Source: Bacillota bacterium
GTDB taxonomy: Bacteria; Bacillota; Clostridia; Lachnospirales; Lachnospiraceae
Direction: 5' to 3'
Length of the DNA stretch: 64,000 nt
Assembly (NCBI GenBank): GCA_902363515.1
Contig: CABJAN010000014.1
Span: forward strand, 24,972-88,971
Shown here: in pieces, positions 39,298-48,280 of the stretch
How positions within the stretch are numbered: position 1 is the stretch's first letter
How the letters are laid out: the number at the start of each line of letters is the position of its first letter
Position numbers and translations under genes: made by a program
The notes under the pieces: generated by a model
Told to the model about the DNA's origin: nothing
The model's input: the letters and a program-made list of their open reading frames with translations, nothing else
Databases searched by the model: none

Positions 39298-40212
39298 TTT
39301 TGGAAGAGTCAGGAGAAATTCAGTGCCCATTCCTGGAGTGCTGTTTGCCAGAATGGTTCCCTTATGAGCTTGCACCAATTCTCTGGTAATGGCAAGTCCC
39401 AGTCCGTTACCTCTGGCATTTCTGGAATGGTCGCATTGATACAAACGGTCAAAAATATGGGGAAGATGCTCTGGCGCTATGCCTCTTCCATTGTCAGAGA
39501 GTGTTACCTGCACCTGTTGGTCCAGTTCCTGTATTTCCAGTCTTACTTTTGTTCCCTGACTGTGAACAAGGACATTTTGCATAAGGTTATTCAGAATACG
39601 GGTGTAAGCATGGATATCTACGGATAAAATACAGGGGGATTCCGGAATTTCGATTTCATAGGTAAATCCATGACTCTCCAAAAGAGGAATCCAGTCTGCC
39701 ACAATGTTTCTGGAAAGTTCAAAAAAGTCCAGAGAAACAAAGTGAAAGCTCTGTTCTCTGGCATCTAATTTTACCCATTCAAATAAGTGCTCCACAAACT
39801 GTTTTAAGTGCTGGGCTTTCTGGGCGGCAACGTGGATATACTGGTCTTTTTCCTCCCCGGCCACAAGATGTTCTTCTACTGCTTCCAGATAGCCTACCAG
39901 AGAAGCCAGAGGGGTTTTCACATCATGGGAGAGACTGGTCATAAGCTGTTTGTATGCCTGCTGGGTCTGCTTTTGCTGAATGAGCTGTGCCTGGCTGTTG
40001 CTGGCAATTTCATTGATATCAAGACAAATCTGCCTGGTCTCATCCTGGATTTTGGTAAGTGCCCGACGATTTAAATTCCCTCCTTTGATATCCTTTAACA
40101 CCTGCTGAATCAGGGAAAGCTGCGCCTGAAGTCTGTGGAGGCGGGAATACAGAAACAGAATCAGCAGGATTGCCAATAGCAAGGAAATGAAAAGTAAAAC
40201 ATTCAGATTCAT
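39289..40212 (-). CDS. Sensor histidine kinase with minimal membrane domain
   Basis: The phospho-acceptor motif is SLSHDVKTPLASLVGYL, and the ATP-binding boxes are NLMQNVLVHS, DNGRGI and GNGLGLAIT. Only one clear membrane helix (residues about 4-22) is present and there is no extracellular domain, so it must sense in the membrane or through a partner such as the transporter. ATG 40212 is chosen for its spacing behind GGGAGG. The start overlaps the end of the regulator frame. Confidence 0.9.
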   Translation of the reverse strand: MNLNVLLFISLLLAILLILFLYSRLHRLQAQLSLIQQVLKDIKGGNLNRRALTKIQDETRQICLDINEIASNSQAQLIQQKQTQQAYKQLMTSLSHDVKTPLASLVGYLEAVEEHLVAGEEKDQYIHVAAQKAQHLKQFVEHLFEWVKLDAREQSFHFVSLDFFELSRNIVADWIPLLESHGFTYEIEIPESPCILSVDIHAYTRILNNLMQNVLVHSQGTKVRLEIQELDQQVQVTLSDNGRGIAPEHLPHIFDRLYQCDHSRNARGNGLGLAITRELVQAHKGTILANSTPGMGTEFLLTLPKAR

Positions 40213-40214
40213 GC

Positions 40215-40922
40215 TCATGCCTCCCTGTTAAAACGATAGCCCACACCGCGAACGGTTAGAATATAAAAAGGATGTTCCGGGTCAGGTTCGATTTTTTTTC
40301 GTAATTTACTGATAAAAGACATAATGTTGCTGTCATCAAAGGCATAGGCATCCTCCCACACCTGGGTATAAATTTGCTTTTTCGTAAAGATTTGCCCTTT
40401 GTTGGAGGCAAGGAAGGAGAGAAGATCAAATTCTTTGCCAGTAAGCTCTATAGGAAGCTGGTGGACAAAAACCATGCGGTTGGTTTTGTCAATTACCATG
40501 TCTTTTAAAGTAATGCAGTCTGCCTCTATCGGAAAACCAGGATTTAAGGTGGTATAGCGGCGGATAAGAGAATGGACTCTGGCCATAAGCTCTTTAATGC
40601 TAAAAGGCTTGGTAAGATAATCATCCGCGCCCAGGGAAAGTCCGGTCACCTTGTCATTTTCCCCATCTTTGGCGGTGAGCATAAGCACCGGGGTGTTGTC
40701 TCTTTCCCGGATTTTTTGTAAAACCTGGAAACCGTCCAAATCCGGCAGCATCACATCTAAAACAATAAGGGAAAGAGGAGCCTTCTGTTTCTGTTTTTCC
40801 ATGAAAAACAGGCCATCCCCACCGCTGTGGGCAGTGATGACCTGTAAATTCTCCTGTTCCATACACTTTTTCATTAAAGCACAAAGCTCTTTATCATCAT
40901 CAATAATACAAACACAATTCAT
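40215..40922 (-). CDS. OmpR-family response regulator
   Basis: A receiver domain (acidic pocket IDDDKE, phospho-acceptor VLDVMLPDLDG, and the switch Lys in YLTKPF) is followed by a winged-helix DNA-binding domain with the LTGKEFDLL and VWEDAYAFDDSN segments and GVGYRF end. It is the first gene of the regulator-kinase pair. OmpR-type proteins bind tandem repeats at about one helical turn, so it is the best candidate to bind both operator arrays at 39257-39297 and 44447-44487. Confidence 0.92.
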   Translation of the reverse strand: MNCVCIIDDDKELCALMKKCMEQENLQVITAHSGGDGLFFMEKQKQKAPLSLIVLDVMLPDLDGFQVLQKIRERDNTPVLMLTAKDGENDKVTGLSLGADDYLTKPFSIKELMARVHSLIRRYTTLNPGFPIEADCITLKDMVIDKTNRMVFVHQLPIELTGKEFDLLSFLASNKGQIFTKKQIYTQVWEDAYAFDDSNIMSFISKLRKKIEPDPEHPFYILTVRGVGYRFNREA

Positions 40923-40994
40923 ATCATAACTCCCTGGATATACGTAACATTGTTTCTGTGCATATTATAGTGCATTTTGCAGGGAAACACAAGG

Positions 40995-41762
40995 TTACTG
41001 ATACTTGCGTCCAAGGTAATACATGGGTACGAACAATCCGGCAAGAAACAGAAGAACAAAAATCTTATTCACCTGGTTGACATTCCAGGAAAAAGAGCCG
41101 GATATTATAAATATAAGAATAAAAAGCACTGGCATGGCTACAAGTGCGGCTGTAAACCATATGCGCATATAGGCCAGAAGCTTTGGCCAGTTGCTGTTAT
41201 TAAAATGGATACCAGCAAGGTTGATACGGAAAGGACCATGGCTGTAGGCGCTGATGTTATTTTCATCATAATAGCCGGGCAGCCGCTCCTGTGCAAAAAA
41301 CCACAGATATCCACCAAAGAAGAAGCAAAGAGCTTCAAATATAAGTAAATCCTGTGAGAAATTTTCTGCTAAATACCAGTAACCTGCAAATAATTCCAGC
41401 AAGGCCAAGAGACAGCTTCCTCCAAAAAGAAGGGCATATTTCTTTTTCCGCGCTCTGGTTTTTTCCGGAGTTTCCTCGGAAAAGGTGAGAGCCTTTTTTA
41501 CCAGAAGTTCTACCTGGTCTGGCTCCATATGGGTTTCCTCTGGGAAGAGCCGGCCTTCCAGCAATTCGGTTACCGATACTTCTAAAATTTCGGAAAGAGG
41601 AATCAAAAGAGAAATGTCCGGCATACTTAAGGAACGTTCCCACTTGCTCACTGCTTTGTCCGATACAAATAATTTTTCTGCCAGGGCTTTTTGAGTGTAG
41701 CCTTTGGCTTTTCTTTGCTGAGCCAGAAATTTTCCAAAAGCTTCCTTGTCAATTTCATACAT
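40995..41762 (-). CDS. XRE-family regulator with C-terminal membrane domain
   Basis: An N-terminal XRE helix-turn-helix (residues about 9-64, with GYTQKALAEKLFVSDKAVSKWER) is linked to a hydrophobic C-terminal half with about four to five membrane helices (from about residue 108). ATG 41762 behind AGGTGA is the start; the upstream in-frame start has none. It is the last gene of the minus-strand run after the second LanFEG-like genes. A membrane-tethered XRE could report on the membrane directly. Confidence 0.82.
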   Translation of the reverse strand: MYEIDKEAFGKFLAQQRKAKGYTQKALAEKLFVSDKAVSKWERSLSMPDISLLIPLSEILEVSVTELLEGRLFPEETHMEPDQVELLVKKALTFSEETPEKTRARKKKYALLFGGSCLLALLELFAGYWYLAENFSQDLLIFEALCFFFGGYLWFFAQERLPGYYDENNISAYSHGPFRINLAGIHFNNSNWPKLLAYMRIWFTAALVAMPVLFILIFIISGSFSWNVNQVNKIFVLLFLAGLFVPMYYLGRKYQ

Positions 41763-41858
41763 AGATGTCACCTGCTTTCTAAAAGATAGGCTTATTGTAG
41801 GGTATTTGCAGGCAGAAGGCAACCGACTGGTGGTAGAATTGCGGGAAAAGCGCTTTTT

Positions 41859-42134
41859 TTACGAAATCCCCATCAGGCAAAATGCCCCAATCCCAACTAC
41901 TCCATAGAGTCCATTGATGACACAGCAGATTTGCATCCACAAATCCCGCACACGTTCTTTGGCATATCCCCAGATAGTGAAAATACCGGAGAAAATCATA
42001 AAAGCAGCGTAACAGGAAATGGAAATTTCTGCCGCCGGAGACTGAAGCGCCCAGGCATTCATGCGTAAGAGAAAAATGCTCCATGGTACAAACAACATGA
42101 TAGTTGAAATAAAATGAAATATTTTGCTTTTCAT
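41859..42134 (-). CDS. Small three-helix membrane protein in a LanFEG-like operon
   Basis: The 91-residue protein has about three hydrophobic helices and no recognised domain. It has a good ribosome site (AAAGGAG, seven bases before ATG) and starts five bases after the permease stop, so it is real and co-expressed. Small hydrophobic proteins in bacteriocin operons are often immunity or accessory proteins; that role is inferred from position. Confidence 0.65.
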   Translation of the reverse strand: MKSKIFHFISTIMLFVPWSIFLLRMNAWALQSPAAEISISCYAAFMIFSGIFTIWGYAKERVRDLWMQICCVINGLYGVVGIGAFCLMGIS

Positions 42135-42139
42135 AAAAT

Positions 42140-42910
42140 TTAACTCCTTTCCATGCGGTCAAATCCTATACAGGAAACAGCCAGTGAAATGATGGTAATG
42201 ATAATAGCCGCGGGAAGCCAGGGCAGCCAGGCAATCTGTGTTTCATAGACGCCTTTAGCTGCTTTTCCGTATTCTACCATGAGTAGATAAAAAGGATAGC
42301 TCATGGGATACGCCCACCATACCTTTGTGTTAATCATGAGAACAGAAGGGACAATGGAAGCAAGCCCAAGACCTGCGGAAAAAACAGGGGATTTCAGAAA
42401 GGTGCCTAACATCCAGAATACAGCCGCCATGGGAATTGCCGCCACATACAGCCGGAACACAGCGCTCCATACATAGGAGGGTTCCAGAAGAAAGGAATAA
42501 TCCTGCATGTTCGAAGCAAGGAGGGCGCTGAGGGTGTAAGCCGCAATAGTCATAAGCATTTGTATACCGGCAAGAAGCAGTAAAACTACAAATTTTGCAA
42601 GGCACAGTTTTTTCGTATCTACTGGCAGGGAGAGCATTTTTAAGATACCCCGGCTGCGGTGTTCTGTCTGAGTCAGCAGTACCACGCAGATAATGAGAGA
42701 AGCCGGAATCATAAACCAGGCCATGCCCATAAAGCCCTGAATAAAAAAGTTATGCTCCGGTGTAATAGGAACCTGCTGGGTATCAAAGATTTTTTCAGAA
42801 TTAATAATACTGGGCAGCCACATCATAAGAACCGGAATGCAAAGCAGCAGCAAAATTTTAGAATGTTTCAATTTTTTTAGTTCCATGGTAAGGTATGAAA
42901 AAAAGTTCAT
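42140..42910 (-). CDS. LanG/LanE-like ABC-2 permease
   Basis: The protein (256 residues) has six hydrophobic segments and begins NFFSYLTMELKKLKHSK, the basic pre-helix of lantibiotic-immunity permeases. The start at 42910 follows AGGAGG; the earlier in-frame start lacks one. It overlaps the previous gene by four bases (ATGA). Confidence 0.82.
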   Translation of the reverse strand: MNFFSYLTMELKKLKHSKILLLLCIPVLMMWLPSIINSEKIFDTQQVPITPEHNFFIQGFMGMAWFMIPASLIICVVLLTQTEHRSRGILKMLSLPVDTKKLCLAKFVVLLLLAGIQMLMTIAAYTLSALLASNMQDYSFLLEPSYVWSAVFRLYVAAIPMAAVFWMLGTFLKSPVFSAGLGLASIVPSVLMINTKVWWAYPMSYPFYLLMVEYGKAAKGVYETQIAWLPWLPAAIIITIISLAVSCIGFDRMERS

Positions 42911-43632
42911 GAAAAAGACCTCCTGATTTTTTGATAACACCATTCTCCCAAAAGAAAAAGAACTGTTTCACTAAGACATACCAGGATAAACAGTGTAGTC
43001 CGTCCCTGTTCCTGCGCCATGGAAAAAAGCTGAAATGGAGAAGAAAAAGGCAGCAGGCTCAGTACAAGGTTTTCCTGAGGAAAAATGGAAAAGGTAAATA
43101 ATAAAATTACACCAATGCCAAGAGAAATCCACATGGATTCACAGGCAGAGGCAATGACCAGCATAAGTATCACGGTAGGAAGCGTGATGATAAACTGGAA
43201 ACCGGCAAAACACAGAAGCTCCTTTGCCAAAATCGGTGTCTGGGGAAACCAGTGAATCAGGCAGGCTGTGACAGAACAAAATTCCAGAAATAAAAGAGCT
43301 GCCAGCCCCATAGCTGCAATTATACATTTGCCAAGAAACAATCTGCCGGTGTGTATGGGAAGTGAAGACATTTTTTCCCAGCCTTTTTCCGCATATTCGG
43401 TGTGATACATCAGACATGCGCCTAAGATGCTGACCAGAATATTTAGCATGGCAATCATCTGCCAGTTGGCATTCATAAGAATGTCCAGAGGATTCCCGGG
43501 AAGGGAGAGAAAGGTTTCCGGGCGCACACCTGTATTTATCAGGGGAAAGGCAGCTGCAAGAAGGCCGCAGCCAGCGTAAGCAGTTACATATCCTGTGCGT
43601 TTTTGTTTTTTCCATTCCAAGAAAAGACTCAT
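42907..43632 (-). CDS. LanE-like ABC-2 permease
   Basis: The 241 residues begin SLFLEWKKQKRTGY and contain about six membrane helices, like the other Lan permeases here. It overlaps the ATPase gene by four bases and the following permease by four, so the three subunits are translationally coupled. Confidence 0.82.
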   Translation of the reverse strand: MSLFLEWKKQKRTGYVTAYAGCGLLAAAFPLINTGVRPETFLSLPGNPLDILMNANWQMIAMLNILVSILGACLMYHTEYAEKGWEKMSSLPIHTGRLFLGKCIIAAMGLAALLFLEFCSVTACLIHWFPQTPILAKELLCFAGFQFIITLPTVILMLVIASACESMWISLGIGVILLFTFSIFPQENLVLSLLPFSSPFQLFSMAQEQGRTTLFILVCLSETVLFLLGEWCYQKIRRSFS

Positions 43633-44384
43633 TTTCTGCCACCTCGTTTCTGATTATCTTCATCCACTATAGCCAGAAAAGTATCTTCCAGATGATCAGT
43701 GGGAAATCCCCGGCTTATAGCAAGAGATTTTAATTGGTCTAAGGTTCCCTCAAATAAAAGATGGCCGTGATTCAGGATACCAATATCATCTGCCATAAGC
43801 TCAATTTCAGACAGAAGGTGAGAAGACACCAGGACCGTACAGTCAAAGCGCTGAGGCAGGGATTTAATGAGAGAGCGGATTTCGTGGATGCCTACCGGAT
43901 CCAGACCATTGGTGGGTTCATCTAAAATCAGGATGGGCGGGCGTCCAATGAGAGCTCCTGCCAGTCCAAGACGCTGCTTCATACCAAGGGAATAGTGCTT
44001 TGCCAGACGGTTTCCAAAGCGTTCCAGTCCTACCAGCTCCAAAACGTCTGAAACACTGCTTTTTGGAAGCCCCAGAATACGCCGGATAAGATCCAGATTT
44101 TCTTCCCCCGTAAGATTTCCATAGAAGGCAGGGGCTTCAATAAATGAGCCGATTTCTTTTAAAATAGAAAACCGGTCTTTGGGATATTGTTTTCCATGAA
44201 TGGAAAAAGAACCGGAGGTTGGTTGGGTAAGCCCCAGGAACATTTTCATGGTTGTAGATTTTCCTGCGCCATTTGGTCCAAGGAAACCGTACACAGTGCC
44301 TTTTTTAATATGCAGATTCAAATCAGACACAGCAGTAAAGTTTTTGTAGGATTTTGTCAGATGTTGCGTTTCTATGATATTCAT
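43629..44384 (-). CDS. LanF-like ABC transporter ATP-binding protein
   Basis: Walker A is GPNGAGKSTTMKM, the signature is YSLGMKQRLGLAGAL and Walker B is PILILDEPTNGLD. The 251 residues are the size of LanF/NisF, shorter than the BcrA-like ATPase at 38267-39190. It leads the second LanFEG-like operon, starts behind AAGGGAG, and its promoter carries the second copy of the four-repeat operator. Confidence 0.92.
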   Translation of the reverse strand: MNIIETQHLTKSYKNFTAVSDLNLHIKKGTVYGFLGPNGAGKSTTMKMFLGLTQPTSGSFSIHGKQYPKDRFSILKEIGSFIEAPAFYGNLTGEENLDLIRRILGLPKSSVSDVLELVGLERFGNRLAKHYSLGMKQRLGLAGALIGRPPILILDEPTNGLDPVGIHEIRSLIKSLPQRFDCTVLVSSHLLSEIELMADDIGILNHGHLLFEGTLDQLKSLAISRGFPTDHLEDTFLAIVDEDNQKRGGRK

Positions 44385-44433
44385 AAAATATCTCCCTTCT
44401 TATTGCAAAATTTCAAATTTCTTTGATGAAACC

Positions 44434-44487
44434 AGTGTATAATAGAAACCTTGCAGGAACCTTCCCACAACCTTACATTTACCTTAC
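44434..44487 (-). promoter_or_regulatory. Four-repeat operator and promoter of the second LanFEG-like operon
   Basis: On the plus strand AACCTTGC, AACCTTCC, AACCTTAC and TACCTTAC begin at 44447, 44458, 44469 and 44480, an exact 11-bp period. On the minus strand TACACT (44439-44434) lies seven bases after the last repeat, the same spacing as TATACT at the first operator. In both arrays the fourth copy begins with T instead of A. Confidence 0.75.
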
Positions 44488-44595
44488 AAATCCACGAGAA
44501 GGAAAAACACACTGGAATATCCGGGGCAGATGTTATAAAATAACCTTAATTATGAGAGCATTTTTGAAACAAGAGTGAGAAAGGATGAAAATAGA

Positions 44596-46149
44596 GTGAA
44601 AATCGTAAAAAAAGAGCTGCGTTCTCCTGAAATAAACGGATGGAGCAGAAAAATTTATATGGAGCTTTCTGGGCCAACAGAAGAAGATTTTGCTTCCGAT
44701 CAGGAACGAATTCTCAGAGAACTCAGGGCAGAATTTGGAGAAATCCGCTGCAGTTTGAAGGTGTTAAAGAAATTTTATCCTCTCTGTTATAAGGCGGGGT
44801 GGAAGATTACTGCATTTTTGGTGTGGACAGGATGTCAGTGGGAACTGGCAGATATAGAGGAGGGAGATACTACAGGCTGTCATTACGGCGTTTATGCAGA
44901 TTTGGGAAGCACAACCATTGCTGTGGCCCTTGCTGATATGAACACAGGGAAAACTGTATGTGAGAAGTCAGGATTTAATCGTCAGATTGCTTTTGGAGAG
45001 GATATTCTCAGCCGGATTTTTTACGGAAAAGACCAACCGGAACGAATGGAAGAAATCCGAAAGGCAACCATAGACAGTTTCCTGGAGTTGTTTAGGCAGA
45101 TACAGGAGGAAACAGGAATTCCAAGTGAAAAATGGGGTTCTTTGATTCTTTCGGGAAATACTACCATGCTTCATTTCCTTTTGGGGCTGGATGCCTTTTG
45201 TGTATTCTCCAGTCCTTATGCTGTGCGGACTTTGAAGCCGGACTGTTATCCGGCAAAAGAATTAGGGTTTCCGAATCTGGGTTATGTCTATTGTTTTCCA
45301 GGGCAGGCGAACTACCTGGGAGGTGACATCCTGAGTGGAATCGTGGCAACAGAACTCTATAAGCAAGAGGAACTTTGTGTATTTCTGGATATTGGAACAA
45401 ACGGAGAGCTGGTAATCGGAAATAAAGACTTCTTAGTAGTCGGAGCAGGTGCGGCCGGGCCGGCTCTGGAAGGCGGTGTGGTGAAAACCGGGATGCGTGC
45501 AGAGACCGGCGCTGTGGATCAGGTGGAAATCCATGATCAGGAAGTTCTGGTTCATGTCATAGGAGAAGGAGAGGCAAAGGGAATCTGCGGTTCCGGTATT
45601 GTAGACCTTCTGGCACAGATGTTTTTAAATGGGTGGATCGATATGAAGGGAAAACTTCAGCCGGAAGTTTCTGGCAAAATCACAGAACGGGAAGGGGAAC
45701 TGGCGGCAGAATATGCTCCCGGACTCTGCTTTTACCAATCGGATATCGAAGAATTTCTCAAGACCAAAGCAGCAGCAGGAACCATGGTAGAATATATGAT
45801 GCATGAAGTAGGACTCACCATGAAGGATATTGAAAAATTTTATGTTGCAGGTGCCTTTGGAACCCATATTTCCAAGGAATCTGGCGTGACCATTGGATTA
45901 TATCCGGATATCAGGCGTGATAAGATTGTCCTTCCGGGGAATACATCTTTGTTGGGGGCAGGGAAAATGCTGTTAAATAAGGAGTATCAGAAGGATATTT
46001 TAGAACTGTTGGAAAAAATGGTTTACATTCAGTTTGGAGCAGTGGATAATTTTGTACATCTTATGGCAGCCTCAGAGGCAATTCCTCATACGGATTTAAA
46101 GCGGTATCCTACGGTGGAAGCAGAATTAAGAAGGCGAGGAAGAGGATAA
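44596..46149 (+). CDS. ASKHA-domain protein related to RACo, lacking the ferredoxin domain
   Basis: The actin-like ATPase motifs are YADLGSTTIAVALAD (phosphate 1), VFLDIGTNGELVIG (phosphate 2) and VAGAFGTHI (adenosine). This is the DUF4445 family, whose best-known members reactivate corrinoid proteins using an N-terminal [2Fe-2S] domain. Here the protein (about 517 residues) starts directly with a middle domain; no ferredoxin cysteine cluster is present. GTG 44596 is preferred over GTG 44575 because AAGG stands before it. It ends one base before a two-component system, so they are probably one operon. No corrinoid methyltransferase is nearby. Confidence 0.82.
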   Translation: MKIVKKELRSPEINGWSRKIYMELSGPTEEDFASDQERILRELRAEFGEIRCSLKVLKKFYPLCYKAGWKITAFLVWTGCQWELADIEEGDTTGCHYGVYADLGSTTIAVALADMNTGKTVCEKSGFNRQIAFGEDILSRIFYGKDQPERMEEIRKATIDSFLELFRQIQEETGIPSEKWGSLILSGNTTMLHFLLGLDAFCVFSSPYAVRTLKPDCYPAKELGFPNLGYVYCFPGQANYLGGDILSGIVATELYKQEELCVFLDIGTNGELVIGNKDFLVVGAGAAGPALEGGVVKTGMRAETGAVDQVEIHDQEVLVHVIGEGEAKGICGSGIVDLLAQMFLNGWIDMKGKLQPEVSGKITEREGELAAEYAPGLCFYQSDIEEFLKTKAAAGTMVEYMMHEVGLTMKDIEKFYVAGAFGTHISKESGVTIGLYPDIRRDKIVLPGNTSLLGAGKMLLNKEYQKDILELLEKMVYIQFGAVDNFVHLMAASEAIPHTDLKRYPTVEAELRRRGRG

Positions 46150-46150
46150 T

Positions 46151-46852
46151 ATGACCTATGACTATATAAAACAAAAGAAGATTCTTCTTGTGGATGATGA
46201 AGAGAGCCTTTGCCAGATGGTTTGCTCTATTTTCCAGAAGGAAAATTATACCAGGCTTCGTACAGCAGGAACTATGACAGAAGCGCTTGCCATATGTAAA
46301 GAATGGAAGCCGGACTTTGCAGTGCTGGATGTGATGCTTCCTGATGGAGACGGGATTTCCCTGTTGGAGAAGATGCGGAAATTTACGGAGATACCGGTGT
46401 TGTTTCTCACTGCTCTTGGAGAAGATGAAGACCGCTTAAAAGGACTTTTAGCAGGAGCAGATGATTATCTGGTGAAGCCATTTTTGCCACAGGAGCTTCT
46501 TCTTCGTACTGCAGCCATTCTTCGCAGAACCTATAAGGAGGAGACGCCTCTGGTAAAACTTGCGGGAAGCCAGATTGACTTTTCCAGAGCAGAGGTAATA
46601 AAGGGCAAAGAGCAGATTCCTCTTACTGCCAAAGAATATGAGATTCTTCAGGCATTGTACCGTAATGCAGGACGAATTGTGACCATTGACCAGCTCTGCG
46701 AGGCTGCCTGGGGAGAAAATCCTTTTGGATATGAAAATTCTCTGATGGCACACATCCGAAGAATTCGGGAAAAAATAGAACTGACTCCATCCAAGCCGGT
46801 TTCTCTGATTACGGTGAAAGGTCTTGGGTATAAATTACTGGTGGAGGAATAG
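46151..46852 (+). CDS. OmpR-family response regulator
   Basis: The receiver has LLVDDEE, the phospho-acceptor in VLDVMLPDGDG and the switch Lys in YLVKPF. The winged-helix output has LTAKEYEILQAL and ends KGLGYKLLVEE. At 233 residues it is a standard OmpR/PhoB regulator. It begins one base after the ASKHA gene and three bases before its kinase. Confidence 0.92.
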   Translation: MTYDYIKQKKILLVDDEESLCQMVCSIFQKENYTRLRTAGTMTEALAICKEWKPDFAVLDVMLPDGDGISLLEKMRKFTEIPVLFLTALGEDEDRLKGLLAGADDYLVKPFLPQELLLRTAAILRRTYKEETPLVKLAGSQIDFSRAEVIKGKEQIPLTAKEYEILQALYRNAGRIVTIDQLCEAAWGENPFGYENSLMAHIRRIREKIELTPSKPVSLITVKGLGYKLLVEE

Positions 46853-46855
46853 CAG

Positions 46856-48280
46856 ATGAAAAGTGTTCTGAAATTAATGAAACGATTTTTTCTCATTTTG
46901 CTTTGTTCCGGGCTTATTTTGCTGGTTTTAAATCTTGGCTTACTGATTTATCTCACCTATGGCAGTGTCTCCAATGCAGGAGGATGGGCCAGCACCAGTG
47001 AATTGACAGGGGAATTACAGGAAAATGAATCTGGGGGATATATTCTGACCGAGAAAGGACAGGGGATTTTAGAGCAATATCAGGCATGGGGGCTTTTGAT
47101 TCAGGATGGTACAGGAGAAGTCCTCTGGCACAGTGAGAACCTTCCAAAAGAAATCCCACTGCATTATACAATTTCAGAAATCTCTGCCCTTACTCTTGGG
47201 TATATCGCAGATTATCCTACAACAACAGCTTCCAAAGGAGCGGATTTGCTGGTTCTGGGACATCCCAAGAAAGCTTATTGGAAGATGATGCATAATACCT
47301 ATGATTACTCCTTAATCGAAGGATTTCCCAAAATGCTGGCTGTATTTTTCCTGGCAAACCTGGGAGTTATTCTGTTGATTTATATGGTGACCACCTCAGG
47401 TATTTTAAAATCTGTCAGACCCATTGTGAAGGGAATCGAGGAATTGCCAAACAAGGAAGTCTATGTAAAAGAAAAAGGGCTCTTTTCCCAGTTGGCAGAG
47501 GCCATGAATCAGGTTTCAGAGAAGCTTCGGATGCAGGAGAGAGAACTAAAACGAAGAGAGAGCGCCAGGGCGAACTGGATTTCCGGTGTTTCCCATGATA
47601 TCCGAACTCCTCTGTCCATGGTTATGGGCTATGCAGCCCAGTTGGAAGAGAATCAAAAGATTCCTCTGGAAGAGCGGAAGAAGGCCGGAATTATCCGTCA
47701 GCAGAGTATACGGATGAAAAACCTGATTAATGACCTGAATCTCTCTTCAAAGCTGGAATATCATATGCAGCCCCTTCGTATGGAAACGCTGAACCTGGTG
47801 GCTGTTGTCCGTCAGGTAGTGGTGGACTTTTTGAACCTGGATTTAGAAGGGAAATATCCCATAGAGTGGGAGATTCAGGAGAAGCTACAGGGGTGCCTGA
47901 TGCAGGGAGATAAAGAGTTGTTAAAACGGGCTTTTGGAAACCTCATAACCAATGCCCAGGTACACAATCCAAAAGGATGCGAAATCATTGTTCAAATACG
48001 GACAGAAGGGAAGAAATGTAAGGTTATGCTGGAAGATACAGGCATGGGAATTACAGAAGAAATGATGCAAAAACTACAGAATACGCCTCATTATATGCTA
48101 AGTGACAGTGGTATTTCCCAGCCAAGGCATGGATTGGGATTGTTGATTGTCCGTCAGATTGTAGAGGCACATGGAGGGACCCTTGCCTTTTATCATGGTG
48201 AGCAGGGGGGCTTTGGAGTAGAAATGACATTTCCGGTGGAGCGGATAGAGAAGGGAGAAAGCATATGTACCGAATTTTAA
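46856..48280 (+). CDS. Sensor histidine kinase with extracellular domain
   Basis: Two membrane helices (residues about 10-33 and 158-180) flank an extracellular sensor of about 125 residues. A short linker leads to the His box SGVSHDIRTPLSMVMGYA and an ATPase domain with NLITNAQVHN, DTGMGI and RHGLGLLIV. At 474 residues it is larger than the Lan and Bce kinases nearby. The ligand is unknown. It overlaps the next regulator gene by 16 bases. Confidence 0.9.
   Translation: MKSVLKLMKRFFLILLCSGLILLVLNLGLLIYLTYGSVSNAGGWASTSELTGELQENESGGYILTEKGQGILEQYQAWGLLIQDGTGEVLWHSENLPKEIPLHYTISEISALTLGYIADYPTTTASKGADLLVLGHPKKAYWKMMHNTYDYSLIEGFPKMLAVFFLANLGVILLIYMVTTSGILKSVRPIVKGIEELPNKEVYVKEKGLFSQLAEAMNQVSEKLRMQERELKRRESARANWISGVSHDIRTPLSMVMGYAAQLEENQKIPLEERKKAGIIRQQSIRMKNLINDLNLSSKLEYHMQPLRMETLNLVAVVRQVVVDFLNLDLEGKYPIEWEIQEKLQGCLMQGDKELLKRAFGNLITNAQVHNPKGCEIIVQIRTEGKKCKVMLEDTGMGITEEMMQKLQNTPHYMLSDSGISQPRHGLGLLIVRQIVEAHGGTLAFYHGEQGGFGVEMTFPVERIEKGESICTEF

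Noticed and set aside
36802..44384. Lantibiotic biosynthesis cluster
   Set aside because: Only transporters and regulators are present; no LanM, LanB, LanC, LanT or LanP protein and no precursor peptide could be identified.
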